In this document: piece after piece, positions 12,752 to 24,100 of the stretch
Layout of the letters: each line of letters starts with the position of its first letter
How positions within the stretch are numbered: the stretch's first letter is position 1
NCBI GenBank assembly: GCA_002943765.1
Contig: PQWQ01000015.1
Coordinates: 558,001 to 622,000, forward strand
Reading direction: 5' to 3'
Origin: Psoroptes ovis
Lineage: Eukaryota; Arthropoda; Arachnida; Sarcoptiformes; Psoroptidae
Length of the DNA: 64,000 nt
Program-made: the position numbers and the translations under genes
The notes under the pieces: generated by a model
What the model was told of the DNA's origin: nothing
Seen by the model: only the letters and a program-made list of their open reading frames with translations
Database searches by the model: none

Positions 12752-13649
12752 TTGGAATATATTGATAGTTTACAGATTTTCAAAATAAATGAAAATTTGA
12801 AAAGTGAGCACAACGAATATTGATTTAAATATAAAAAATAATAATAGAAAATGTATTTCAATAATGATAAAGCGGCAAAGATAATTTTTTTAGGTCATAT
12901 TATTAATGATAATCGATTGAATCTGGAATAAAAGATAATGTTAAATGTTACACTTTCGATTGAAACAAATTTGATAATGAAGAATAATTAATCATGTATG
13001 GATTTCACTCAATTTTATTTTGTTTATTTTTTGCTTGACAAAATCATATGATATATCATATGATTTTATTAAAAAAAAAACAATGAAAATTTTCTGTTCT
13101 CAAATGTGATTGAAAGAGAAATTTCCCTGAAAATAAAAACTTAACACATTTTTTTTAAATAAAAAATCTGGTTTTCAATTAAAAAAAAAATCGTGTATAA
13201 CGTGACCATATAGTTGGTTAGTTAATGATAAATGGCTTTAATAAGATAATGACAAAAATCATTGATAATGAAAATTATCATTTACACACATGAACATGAT
13301 CGATATCAATTGAAATTGAATTTAAAAAAATGAAAGAATGAAAATGATAAAATTAATGAAATAATATTTCAATTATGATTGAGCAATGTGTCTCCACTGT
13401 CTATCAGCTGTGCATTAAATTCATGTAATTAAATTGGCTACGAAACAAGATCCATGATAAACATTTATTAATTTTTTGATCCATTTTCATGTTGATAATT
13501 TTCCGAATTTAATTAATTAAATAATTTCAGAGTAAGTAATAAAAAAAATTCATTAACCTGAACAAAATGAAATTCAATTTATTATTATTATCATTTGTAA
13601 ACATAAAATGAATGTAGAAAAAAGAAATTATTAATCATAGATTTAAAAA
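12752..13649. promoter_or_regulatory. Divergent promoter region between ETHE1 and the FGGY kinase gene
   Basis: This 898-bp head-to-head spacer should hold both promoters. It is AT-rich with A tracts and contains a perfect 28-bp palindrome at 13040-13067. I see no clear TATA/Inr pair that could be assigned. Confidence 0.5.
13040..13067. repeat. Perfect 28-bp palindrome
   Basis: The left arm AAAATCATATGATA is followed directly, with no spacer, by its exact reverse complement. Each arm contains a CATATG E-box-type hexamer. It lies inside the divergent ETHE1/FGGY spacer. Confidence 0.9.
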
Positions 13650-15373
13650 ATGCTGACACTTTGTTGTGATGTTGGTACTGGCAGTGTCCGTGTTTCAATA
13701 TTTGAATTTGATGATCGTAATAATCAATTAGATCCGAAAGCAATATCGATATCAATTCAACCATTAACTATTTATAATCGAAAAAAATATTATTATGAAC
13801 AAAAAACATCAGAAATATGGAATGCATTTTGTTTGGCTGCTAAAGATTGTTGTAAACAATTAGAATCCAATCAAACGATTGATTCAATTGGTTTTACAGC
13901 CACTTGTTCATTAGTCATTGTTTCAGATGATGATAATGATTTTAATTCATCAAATAACTATGATGTAATCATGTGGATGGATCATCGTGCCGTGAATGAA
14001 GCTAAACTTATCAATCAAACTGGTCATAATGTTTTAGAACAATTCGGTAATATTTGTTCGCCAGAATTCTCATTATCTAAATTAATTTGGTTGCATAATA
14101 ATGAATCAAAACGTTTTCAAAATGCAAAAGCATTTATGGAATTGCCAGATTGGCTTAGTCATCGTTGTTCAGATGTTTGGTCAAATGAAAACAATTTTAA
14201 AAATTTTTCTCGTTCATTATGTTCAGTTGTGTGTAAATGGGGATATGATTCCGAAAATCAACGATGGCCATCAGATTTATTTGAAAAATTAGGTATTTAA
14301 ATTAAGCGAATTTACACTTGATTTATTATAAATGTAATTTATTTTTTATTTCAATATTTTTAGGTATAAAATTTGATGGATCTATGCATGAAAAAATTGG
14401 CACAAAAATCATTCCATCTGGATTGATGATTGGTCATATGAGCAAAAAAATAGCTCATGAAATTGGAATACCAATCATTAATGAACCAATAAAGATTTCA
14501 TGTCCACTGATCGATGCTCATGCTGGTGCCATCTCTATGTTGATGTTTTCCAAATCGTTGAATTTAAGTAAATCATTCGACAATGTACTATGCATGATTG
14601 CTGGCACATCCACTTGCCATATGTTATTGAACCGAAATCGAATAAAAACTAAGGGTATCTGGGGCCCTTATCTGAATGCTATCATCCCTGGATATTATCT
14701 TCGCGAAGCTGGACAAAGCGCTTCAGGAGCTTTAGTTGAACATATAATTCGTCAGCGAACATCAGATGATAAAAATAATTTCAAAAATGTTATAAAAAAA
14801 TTGAATCATGAATTATCAACCAAGAATAATATACATAAGAATTCATTAATAATCAATCCATCATTTCACGGTAATAGATCACCAATAGCCGATCCAAATC
14901 TTAGAGGCGCCATTTATGGTTTAACATTAGAAAATGAGTCATTACTAGAAATTTATAGCGCTACAATCGAAGCTATTGCTTATGAAACAAAATTTATTGT
15001 TGAAGAGATTGAACATGATGGACAAACAATACAACAAATAGTAGTTAGTGGTGGTTTGACTAAAAATGAATTCTATCTTCAAACTCACGCCGATATTCTT
15101 GGCAGAAAAATTTTCGTTTATGATTTAAATAATGCTGATCATATGCTGACTGGAGCAGCAATTATGTCATATCTGGCTTATAAAAATCAATCAAATTCAT
15201 TAGAAGAATTGATTTCATTACTGGACGGTGTTAAAATCAAACCAAGTGATTCAATAATAGTTCGTTGTTTTGAACCACGATCAGAAATCATTGATTATCA
15301 TCATAAAAAATATCAATGTTATCATAAATTGCTTAAATGTTCAATCGAAATCGAGTCAATTTTATCATCATAA
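13650..15373 (+). CDS. FGGY: FGGY-family carbohydrate kinase (FGGY domain-containing protein), two exons
   Basis: Exons are 13650-14292 and 14364-15373 (71-nt intron, phase 1), giving 550 aa, almost the length of human FGGY (551). The N-terminal half opens with the phosphate-binding D-V-G-T-G-S-V-R. It also has a T-A-T-C-S-L-V segment, the M-W-M-D-H-R-A block and the S-L-C-S-V-V-C-K-W segment, all diagnostic of this branch. The C-terminal half has L-I-D-A-H-A-G, A-G-T-S-T-C-H-M, the F-H-G-N-R-S-P-I-A-D block and the FGGY signature region S-G-G-L-T-K-N. The family phosphorylates sugars or polyols; FGGY itself is linked to D-ribulose kinase activity, and the substrate here is inferred from homology. 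The stop lies 17 bp from the stop of the convergent RIC3-like gene, so its 3' UTR must run antisense into that gene's last exon. Confidence 0.92.
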
Positions 15374-15390
15374 GCCAGCAATATAAGGAT

Positions 15391-17118
15391 TCATTCTTTT
15401 TTAATCTTTATTTGTATTGATTTATCCATTTTATCATTGAATATTTTCATTAATTTAGTCGTTTTTGTTGTTTTGATTGATTGTTCATTTTTGGATTTGT
15501 TATTATATTTTTTATAATTGAAATTTTTAATATTGTTCATGATACGCTTTCGAATAGATTTGTTATTTTTCATAATTGAGAAATTTTTCTCTACGATTTG
15601 AATGTTTTCTTTATTATTATTATCATCATCATAATTGTCAACACTACAATTATCACTTTCGTTTGTTGTTGTTGTTGTTGTTGTTGATGCTGCATTTTCA
15701 ATATTTTCCTTGTGATCGTACTTATTTATATCATCATAAATCATTGACTTTTGTTCGTCATAATCATCATCACCATCATCATTATTGTCACTAATAAAAT
15801 CATCTTGTTTTTCAATCAAATTATCATTTTCAGCTGTCAAATTTTGTTGTTCATTTTCATCATCATTATTATTATTTTGTTGTTGATCATATTTTTTCTA
15901 TTTATGAAATTAGAAATGAATTAGAAATGTTTTGTTCATTTTTGTTAATAAATAATTATAGATTGACAAACGTTTATCATTCGGTCACCATCAACGACAG
16001 CAACAGCAGCGACATCAATTTGTTGTTGGAGTTTATCATCAACATCTGAATTTTTCGCCTGATTATCATCATCATTTTTACTGTTATCATTTTCATTATT
16101 ATTTTGATTACATTTAGCCAATTTGCATGCACAATTTTTTGTTTTGATCAAATGTTTACGAAATGTTTTCACATCTTCCACTAATGAATGCATTATACGA
16201 CTAACTATATTCATTGATAAATTCACAAAAATTGAAATAATTTTATTTCTTCTGAAAAAATTGAAATGAATCATAAACGTACCATTTTTTCGTCCATAAT
16301 AATCAAATGTTCGATAGGTATTACGTGATGTGAATGAATCATTCACATTTTTATTTTGCATCAAATCGTATTGACATTCACGACATTCGTTTGGATCATG
16401 CAATGAACACCATTTTTTAATATTTGGTTGTATTATACTTGTCGATGTTCTTGATCTCGTCGTACTGTCAGATTTGAATGATAACTAATTTTAATTCAAA
16501 AGAAAAAAACGTTAGAATTTTTTTTTAAAGAAGCATATAGTCTCATTTCCGATACCTTAAATAATGCAAACATGAATATAACAATCAAAATTATTGCATA
16601 TAAAGGTACAAATATATTCCAAACACTATTTTGACCGTTTAATGTCGACAATTCACGCTTTCCTGTATAAAATTGTGGCTAAAAATGAATGAATATAATT
16701 TTAAATTCAGAAATTTTCTCAATTTAAAACAAATTTTACGCACTCTTCCAGGAAGTTTTTGTGATTTTGAATCTTTTGAAGGCGACTGTCTCATAGCTTC
16801 CAATACTTTCGATGGTAAAATGTAATTGTTTTTATTATTCGAAGCGACTGGAAATGAATAAAATTTAGAATAGAAAAAATAGATTCATCATTCAAAAAAA
16901 AAAAAAAAAATTGAAAACTTACAATTATCGATTGAATTTCTTGAATTCAAACCATACAATAACATTGGATAGAAAATTTTTGGCCATAAAACAGCAAAAC
17001 AACCAATCACAACAATGACAATGCAAATACTTTTGAAATTACCCAGACCTTCTCGAACATCATTTGATGTAGAGATTGGTAAATCATTTATTTTATTCGA
17101 TGACATTTTAGAGCACAT
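15391..17118 (-). CDS. RIC3-like acetylcholine-receptor chaperone, six exons
   Basis: Proposed exons (minus strand) are 16923-17118, 16744-16847, 16556-16678, 16283-16484, 15972-16204 and 15391-15897, joining in phase to about 454 aa. The first exon has a TM segment ending F-A-V-L-W-P-K-I-F-Y-P-M, very like the conserved P-K-x-F-x-P-M region after TM1 of RIC-3. Exon 3 carries a second TM (about residues 120-141, W-N-I-F-V-P-L-Y-A-I-I-L) ending F-A-L-F-K, matching the second RIC-3 TM. RIC-3 is an ER membrane protein that assists nicotinic receptor folding. Exon 4 has a C-x6-C-x2-C cluster. The tail is Asn/Asp/Thr-rich and ends in basic residues, with little conservation. Weak points are the exon 2 donor (GTGCGT) and the exon 5 to 6 junction, both chosen by phase. 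Start is ATG 17118, or Met5. Confidence 0.65.
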
Positions 17119-17879
17119 AACTCTTTAGATTTGTATTACTAATATTATTAATTGATTGATTAAATTTATGCCAGAACAACGAAATGAATAAATAAATCTA
17201 ATGAAAATAAATCATTACAATCAGATTACTCAAGATGGATCTGTGAATGTGTAAACAAAAATAAAAAACGATGTAAAATTTCATATGTAAAATTCGGTTA
17301 TATGGAATGGAATAATCTGATTTCATTTACTGGAAACAAAATGCGCTTGATTCATGCAAATATCGTTCCCATTTTTTCTATATAATCACATCAAATATTT
17401 TCAGAAACCATTGGTTAGATTTCGGGTGTGGAATATTTACACGTTTACGATAGCGAATAATGGAAAAATAGGTTCCAACATCATCAAAAATCTTGAATTT
17501 TATTTCATCATATTATCATAATGTAAAAGGAAAAAAATCATTCGGAATAAAAATTGAAAAATTATAAAAAAAAAAAAAAAAGATTTAAACTCGTTGTTTC
17601 GTTTTTTTTTTTTTTTTTTTTTTTTTGGTTTAAAATTCACATTTTTAAATCAAAAGTGGAATCATATTTGGAGATAAAAATTTTCATGGAGAAAAAAAAT
17701 TTGTAAATTGTTCAAATATTTGTTTGGTCCACGCACACATCATTATTATTATGATTAATTGATCGATTAGAGTATATATTGGATTTAAAATTTAAAAAAT
17801 GTATGATAATTTGCTCTGTATTCGATAAATTTGAAATCATATAATTTGATTTTTTTTTAATAATAAATGAGATTCAATT
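17119..17879. other. Intergenic spacer with long A and T tracts
   Basis: This is the upstream flank of the RIC3-like gene and 3' flank of the glutathione peroxidase gene. It has a 16-A run at 17566-17581 and a 25-T run at 17602-17626, an A-tract/T-tract pair that could fold back. No gene seen. Confidence 0.6.
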
Positions 17880-18733
17880 TTATTCAGTTGTTGCTGTGGC
17901 TGCTGGTGGTGCTGCTGCATCTGCTGATTTTTCATCATTTGATTTTGGTTCTGGATCTAGCATTGACTTAAATTCAGATTCAATAGAATTCGGTGATGTT
18001 GTCGGTGAATAACGTTTGATTGGCTGTCCTTCACGATTAATCAAAAATTTTGTAAAATTCCATTTAATGGATTGTGTACCGAAAATTCCACGTTGCTTTA
18101 ATTTTAACCAACGATAAAATGGATGAGCATTGGAGCCATTGACTTCAATTTTTGAATACATATCAAATTTTACATTATTTTTTGCAGCAAATTCTTTAAT
18201 ATCAGCTTCACAACCAGGTTCTTGTCCAGCAAATTGATTACATGGAAATGCAGCAATACGAAAACCACGTTTTTCATATTTATCATACAGTTCATTCATT
18301 TGTTGATAATTTGATTTTGTAAAACCACAATTCGATGCAACATTTACAACCAATACAACTTTTCCTTCATATTTTGACAAAGATACCTTTTTTTTCATTT
18401 AAAAAAAATTTTCAGAAAGAAAAGCATGTAGTCATCAAAATATCAAATATCAATTTTTTGCATCAAAAAAAAGGAGAAAATTATGACACTTACTTCATTG
18501 CCATCAATATCTTTGACAGTAAAATCATAAATTGATTTATAATCTTCTGGTTTAAATGAATCACCATTTGTTAATTTTTGTTCACCATTCGTTGTTGTTG
18601 TTTGTTGTTCATCGCCTTTATTTTCTTGTTCATTTTGTTGTTGTTGATCATTGTTTTCTTTTTTATCCAATTTTTCATCATTTTCATTTTTTGTTTGTTG
18701 TTGCGGTTGTGTATTATTTTCAACTTCAGACAT
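17880..18733 (-). CDS. Glutathione peroxidase, cysteine type, with long Gln/Asn/Glu-rich N-terminal extension
   Basis: Exons are 18494-18733 and 17880-18386 (107-nt intron, phase 0), giving 248 aa from ATG 18733. The catalytic domain starts near residue 70 (D-F-T-V-K-D-I-D-G-N). The active site N-V-A-S-N-C-G-F-T places Cys100 where selenoproteins have Sec. F-P-C-N-Q-F gives the tetrad Gln131, and K-W-N-F gives Trp189-Asn190. These match the PHGPx/GPx4-like branch, which reduces lipid and small hydroperoxides and is often thioredoxin-dependent when Cys-based. Residues 1-70 are a low-complexity polar extension and the C-terminus adds an Ala/Pro/Glu-rich tail; both are unusual for GPx. Upstream of the ATG the frame stays open for 17 hydrophobic residues back to an acceptor-like TTACAG, so a membrane or secretory isoform from an upstream exon is possible. 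Confidence 0.9.
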
Positions 18734-19406
18734 TTTAGAATAGATAGCCAATGCTAATACAATAAAAATCAATGAAAATATAATCTGTAATCTATCGAAT
18801 TGATTTGTTTTCGATAATTTTTGTTGCTGTTTATTTGTTTCCAGATTGATGATTTATTATAATATTGAAAAATTAGAATTTTATTATTGTTGTTGACATG
18901 TATATATTTTTTTTGTTCACTTAACCAATTTGAAAACTTGTCAAAAAAAAATTGTATATTTGAATAAAATTGTCACCAATATTCAAATGAATAAATGAAC
19001 AGTTGATAATTTAATTGGAAATAACAAAAATTATTTTGAAACATCGGCAAATGAACAAATGAACAAGAAATTTTTTTCGCTTAAAATTTCAACGTCAAAC
19101 TTTTTCTTTTATTATTATTATTTTTGCTTTTACTTCTAAATAATAATAATAATAACCAGTAAACACACTATAACTATCAGTAATAAAACGGCTAATAATT
19201 TTTTTTTCTGATATTTTCGCGAAAAATATCTCTTTTTTTCAAAATAAATTTTATATTGTGCAAATATATAACAAAATAACGAAACAAGCTAAGCAGAAAA
19301 AATAAAATAAAATAAAAATTCCTCTTTTCACTGATGCTACTGCTGATTGTGTGTGTGTTATTATTATCGTTGATCATCATCGTTGGGTTGTTGTCGTTTT
19401 TCTGTT

Positions 19407-19449
19407 TTGCTTGCTTGCTTGCTTGCTGGCTGGTTGGTTGGTTGGTTGA
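19407..19449 (+). repeat. GCTT-to-GGTT tetranucleotide microsatellite
   Basis: Tandem TTGC units pass through TGGC into tandem TGGT units, a compound tetranucleotide repeat that looks like one array diverged by a C-to-G change in part of its units. Confidence 0.85.
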
Positions 19450-19864
19450 TTGTTTAGTTTACTAACATTATCGACACATAGCCATCATTATTTGATTATT
19501 CGTTGTTGTTATTATTACAATTTTTTGTGTTCTGGTTGTTTTTTCTTTCTTATTTGCCTCTGTTGTAGCATACACATATAAGTGCATGCATGTTTTATTT
19601 TTGTGTCTAAATTCAAAAAAAAAATTTAAATAGAAAATAGAGGTGGTGGGTGATGATGATGATGATAATATTTCATTTTTTATTCAATTTTTGTTATTGT
19701 ATCAAATAATAAACAGTATTTGACAGCAGTAGTAGTAGTAGCAATGATTTTTGTTTGAGAAAAAAAATACAAGAAAAATTATCAATAAATTTTTTGTTTT
19801 TAAAAAAAATCTAAACAAAATATTGTTCATGAGACAATTTCAAATAATTCAGCTATGAATATTG

Positions 19865-19884
19865 GCAGCAGCAGCAGCAGCAGC
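19865..19884 (+). repeat. (GCA)n trinucleotide run
   Basis: About six and a half GCA units in non-coding sequence upstream of the glutathione peroxidase gene. Confidence 0.85.
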
Positions 19885-21186
19885 GTAGGATTTTCGATAC
19901 AATTTTCATATCGGTGCAATGATGCTTATTGGGAAAAAATTTTCTTTTCCCAAATTTTGTTTTTTCGTTACTAATAAATAATAATAATAATAATTGAAAA
20001 AGATTAGATTAGCACATGTTAAATTGCAGCTAATATTCTCGAACCATTTTTAGTAAATTTTTTTTTTTTTACATAGCTAAAATACCCATATTTTGATGAT
20101 TTAATATTGTACTCTCGCAATTTCAATCATTTATTTATTCATTTGGCTTTCAATTAGTACCGATAAAAAAATGCTAGTACATATTCATTTCGATTGAAAT
20201 ATGGCCGCGCAATTGTTTTTAGAACCAAATTTCATATCAAGATCCTGAAAAAAAAATTCTTCCCTCGAATTCAATTACATTCCATTTAAATTAATTGAAT
20301 TTAGATGATTAATTCATCAATTTTATGCGAAAAAAAAATAACCAAAGCTTTAGATGTGCCATCTGGCCTCATGGAATATAAATGGAAAATTTTTAAATTT
20401 GAAAAAATAATTTTATTTTTCTATCATTATTTAATTGATTAATTATTTATTTTCTCATTTGAAAATTAATTTGATCAGGATAATTATTGATAATGTTTAT
20501 TCATTTTTTTTATACAATCGACAAAAAAATATATATTTGCTTTTTCAACAGGAGAAACAATGAAAGAGAAAATGAAAAAAAGTTGAAAGATATATTTATG
20601 ATAAATTGTTTTTCTGCATTAATTAAAATTGAAAATTTTAACAATTTTTTTTTCAGGCAAATGTTCATCATAATTATTATTGTTTGAATATAAATTTTTT
20701 TCCAGTTTAAATTCAATAGGTTGTAGTAATTTGATTGTAAAAAAAATTGTATTTTTTTAAAGGTATTAAAGGATTAATAAAAAAAAAATATTTCCAAAGC
20801 GTATAGGAGGAATAATTGGATGGATTTTATTTGAAAAAAAAATTGGTTGTTCATATAGAAATAATAATAAAGAAAAAAAAATTATATAAGACATAATTAT
20901 TGACGAGGACAAATTTGGACAAAATAGGGATCAATAATAAAAAAAAAATTTTAGAGTAGTTTCAGGTAAAAATAAGTCAAAGGCAAACACACCATCCATT
21001 GGAGAAGAAAAAATATTTAAGATATTGGAATCATATATAATTATTGTTATTATTATCATTATATACACAATGTGTTTATATTGCAATTTTTTCAATTAAA
21101 TCAAGGTACATTTTTTTCTCAAATTCGATTGGGATGTTAAAACTAATAAATGAGTGAAAATAAAAGTTTGCTTTCATTATTTTGTT

Positions 21187-24100
21187 TTATGCTTGAGAAT
21201 CATTAGTCATTTGTGAATTATTAGTCAATGTTGAAGATGTAGTTGTTGTGGTTGTTGAAGTTGTATTGCTTGTAGTTGTACTAGGATTTTCTGTTACATT
21301 AAATGACATTAATTTTTGACGAACTTCTCGTATTTTAAGCTGCAATGTATTTTTATTTGGAAAAATATCATGATATTTACGTTGAAATTCATTCGTTTCT
21401 TGAGCTATGTTAATGAAAACATGATTAATTATTAATGAAATTTGTAATTAAATTCAATAAAACTTACTTGATGGAAATAAACCTTTTTCGGCAAAAAATT
21501 TCATCACAAGTTGTCGACGTTGATCAAGAATTTTACGTACGGATGATCCTTGTTTTTCACTATTTGCAGAATTTGGTGGATGATCTATATTTTATGAAAC
21601 AAGGATTCAGAAACAAATTTCAAATGAAAATAAAAAATGCTTACCGAGTGGAGTTTTGGGCGATAACGAATCGCCATTATTCACCAAAGTATTCAAATGA
21701 TTAATAGCTTCTGTGAGATTAAAATTTGGGCCGAAAAATGCGGCACCAGTTTGTGTAGCGCTGTCTGGCGTCTTCACATTTAAAGGACTAAGACTATCCG
21801 GTGTAATTGCTGCTTTACTTGTGCCAGCACATAAAGTTTGCGGCGCAGATAAAGGTGTATGTTGCTGCGTTTGTTGCTGTTGATTCTGGTTGTTATTATT
21901 TGTATTGATATTTGCTGAAACAGCTGCCAATGCAGCTAAATGTTGTTTACGTTGTTGCCGTTTGCGATATGACGATACAAATGCCGCTGTCATTGATGGT
22001 GACAATTGAATCGGTGTAGTTGGTGTCACAACAGATTGAGCGACTGAAGGGTCAAATTCTGGTAATTGCTCGAAATGTTGAACAAAATTAACTTCTTCAA
22101 GAATTTTATCCATTGCATCCGACTTTTGTTGATCAGTATTTTGTTCATCGTTTTCCATTTCATTTTCACTAGCTTTCGATCGAGGTTCATTTGATGTAGC
22201 TGAATCTTTTGCACTTTCAATGTTTTCAAGTGATTCTACTTTATCATGAGGATGATTTTCTGATGATGAACATGATTCAGAATTTGAAGATGCAGTCTCG
22301 ATAGATGTTACAGCAGCTTTTTTAGCTTTTGCAGCAGCTGCACGAGTTTTACCCATTTGTGCTGGTGTTGGTCCAAGAATAAATTTTTTATTTTCTGAAC
22401 TAGGGTTAATTGCTGGATTACTTGCTGCAGATGATGATTCAGGAATAGATGTAACAGGAGTAGGTGGTGTCGTTACTGATAGATTGCCTGATTTAAAATT
22501 CATTATCGTTTTATAAAACTTCGGAAGTGATTCATCAGTATTATTACTCTCCGTTAATTTATCTGATGGCGTTGTATTTGTGGCGGTCGAACAAATAACC
22601 GGAGATCGTTGTGCAGACTGAGGAGAATCATTAATGTTATTATTGACAGCCAATAATGATGAGGCTGAACTTGGTGTGGTCGATGAAGATGATGATGTAG
22701 TTGTCAATGGAGAAATTGATAAAGCAGATGATGGGGTCGTAGACAATGAATTTGAAGATTTAGTGACCATATTTTTATATTTATATTGCATAAACGATGG
22801 AAAAGTACTTGGCTGTGAAATCGATGAAGATTCTGATAATTTTGCAATAGAAAATGAACATGGAATTGCTGATGATTTTTCAGCATCATCTTCATTTTTA
22901 TTACTATTACTATTTTTTGACAAATTAATAGCTTCAGATTCTTTATTTTTGGATGTTTCTTCTTCTTCTGTGACGATCATCAAAGGTGGCTTATCGACAT
23001 CATCATCATTTTGTTGCGGTGATTTGGGCGATTGTGGTTGCGAAGTTTCATTGGTATTTGATTCAGTAGTTTCTGATGAAAAATTACCAATTAATTCTTC
23101 ATATTCTAATTTACATTACTTTTACTTACCCCAAAGTGTTGTAGCATTTGAGGAGTCATCACTCAATTTATTTCTTCTTTTCTTGTAACCATTTGTGCTA
23201 ACATTATTACTATTGCTATTGATGTTTGGCATCGAATATGGGCTACCAGCAGGAAAATCATCATAATCGTCGCCGATTTTTTCGCCAGGCAACAAGGTTT
23301 TAGAGCACCATTTCCAATCTGGATGACGTTTATAATGGGCTTCTTTCACTTTATTAGCTAATTCTTGATATTGCTGTTTTTCGGTGGCTGGCAACGCATA
23401 CCACCACTCGCCGAGAATTTTAGAAACAGTTCGATTATCTGAATTCGGATGCTTATGATGCACAAGTGCACGGTGACGTTTTGAAAATATCATGAAAGCA
23501 TTCATTGGTCGTCTAATATGTTTTTTACCATCACCATCGATCGTTGCTTGTTCATCATCTTTTTTCTCACTATTCATTTGAGCTGTAGAACGCTTTTTTG
23601 AACTCACCTCTGTTCAAAATGATTTTAAAATTATAATTAGAATCATCAATACAACAAGTCGAACTTACCCTTCACATGATTGATAGATGACAATGAATGA
23701 CTTCGCCGTTTTGATTTTTTCGATAATTTTGTTTCAGTTTTGTTTTTGTCGCCATTTTCATTATTTACTTCTGTATTACAGCTATCATTTGTGTCTTGAG
23801 AATGATCACTTTGATTATTTTTTGCATTTAATCCTAACGGACTATTAGCCATTGCGCTTGTATCACATTTGTTTTGCTGTTGGTTTGGATTCTTGACAAA
23901 GACATCATCATCATCGTCGTCATCAACATCTTCATCGTCATCATTATGATGAACACGATCTTCCGAATTGAATGAATTAAAATGATGGTGTTGAATGGAT
24001 AAATGAGGAGGTGCCGAATGTGGTGGTGAGATCGGTTCGGACAGTCCACCATTACCACCGATTCCAATAAAAGGAGGTAGATAATGAAAGCCTCCAGTTT

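Larger units (their letters stand above)
18734..21186. other. Intergenic region with simple repeats
   Basis: It lies between the GPx 5' end and the capicua 3' end and contains the capicua 3' UTR (lower side of 21186). It holds the tetranucleotide block at 19407-19449, a (GCA)n run at 19865-19884, GATGAT and AATAAT stretches and many A/T homopolymers. No convincing open frame or RNA gene. Confidence 0.6.

Noticed and set aside
15576..15794. His-rich plus-strand frame
   Set aside because: Antisense to the Asp/Asn-rich last exon of the RIC3-like gene.
18734..18772. Extension of the glutathione peroxidase start to 18772
   Set aside because: The codon there is TTG, not ATG. Kept only as a possible upstream-exon readthrough, not as the start.
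23106..23129. 24-nt intron in capicua
   Set aside because: An in-phase acceptor with a pyrimidine tract 33 nt further on gives a normal 57-nt intron, so the tiny intron is not needed.
22634..23188. 184-codon open frame on the plus strand across capicua exons
   Set aside because: It is the antisense shadow of the capicua exon; its Asp/Ser/Phe composition is what reversed Ser/Thr/Gln codons give.
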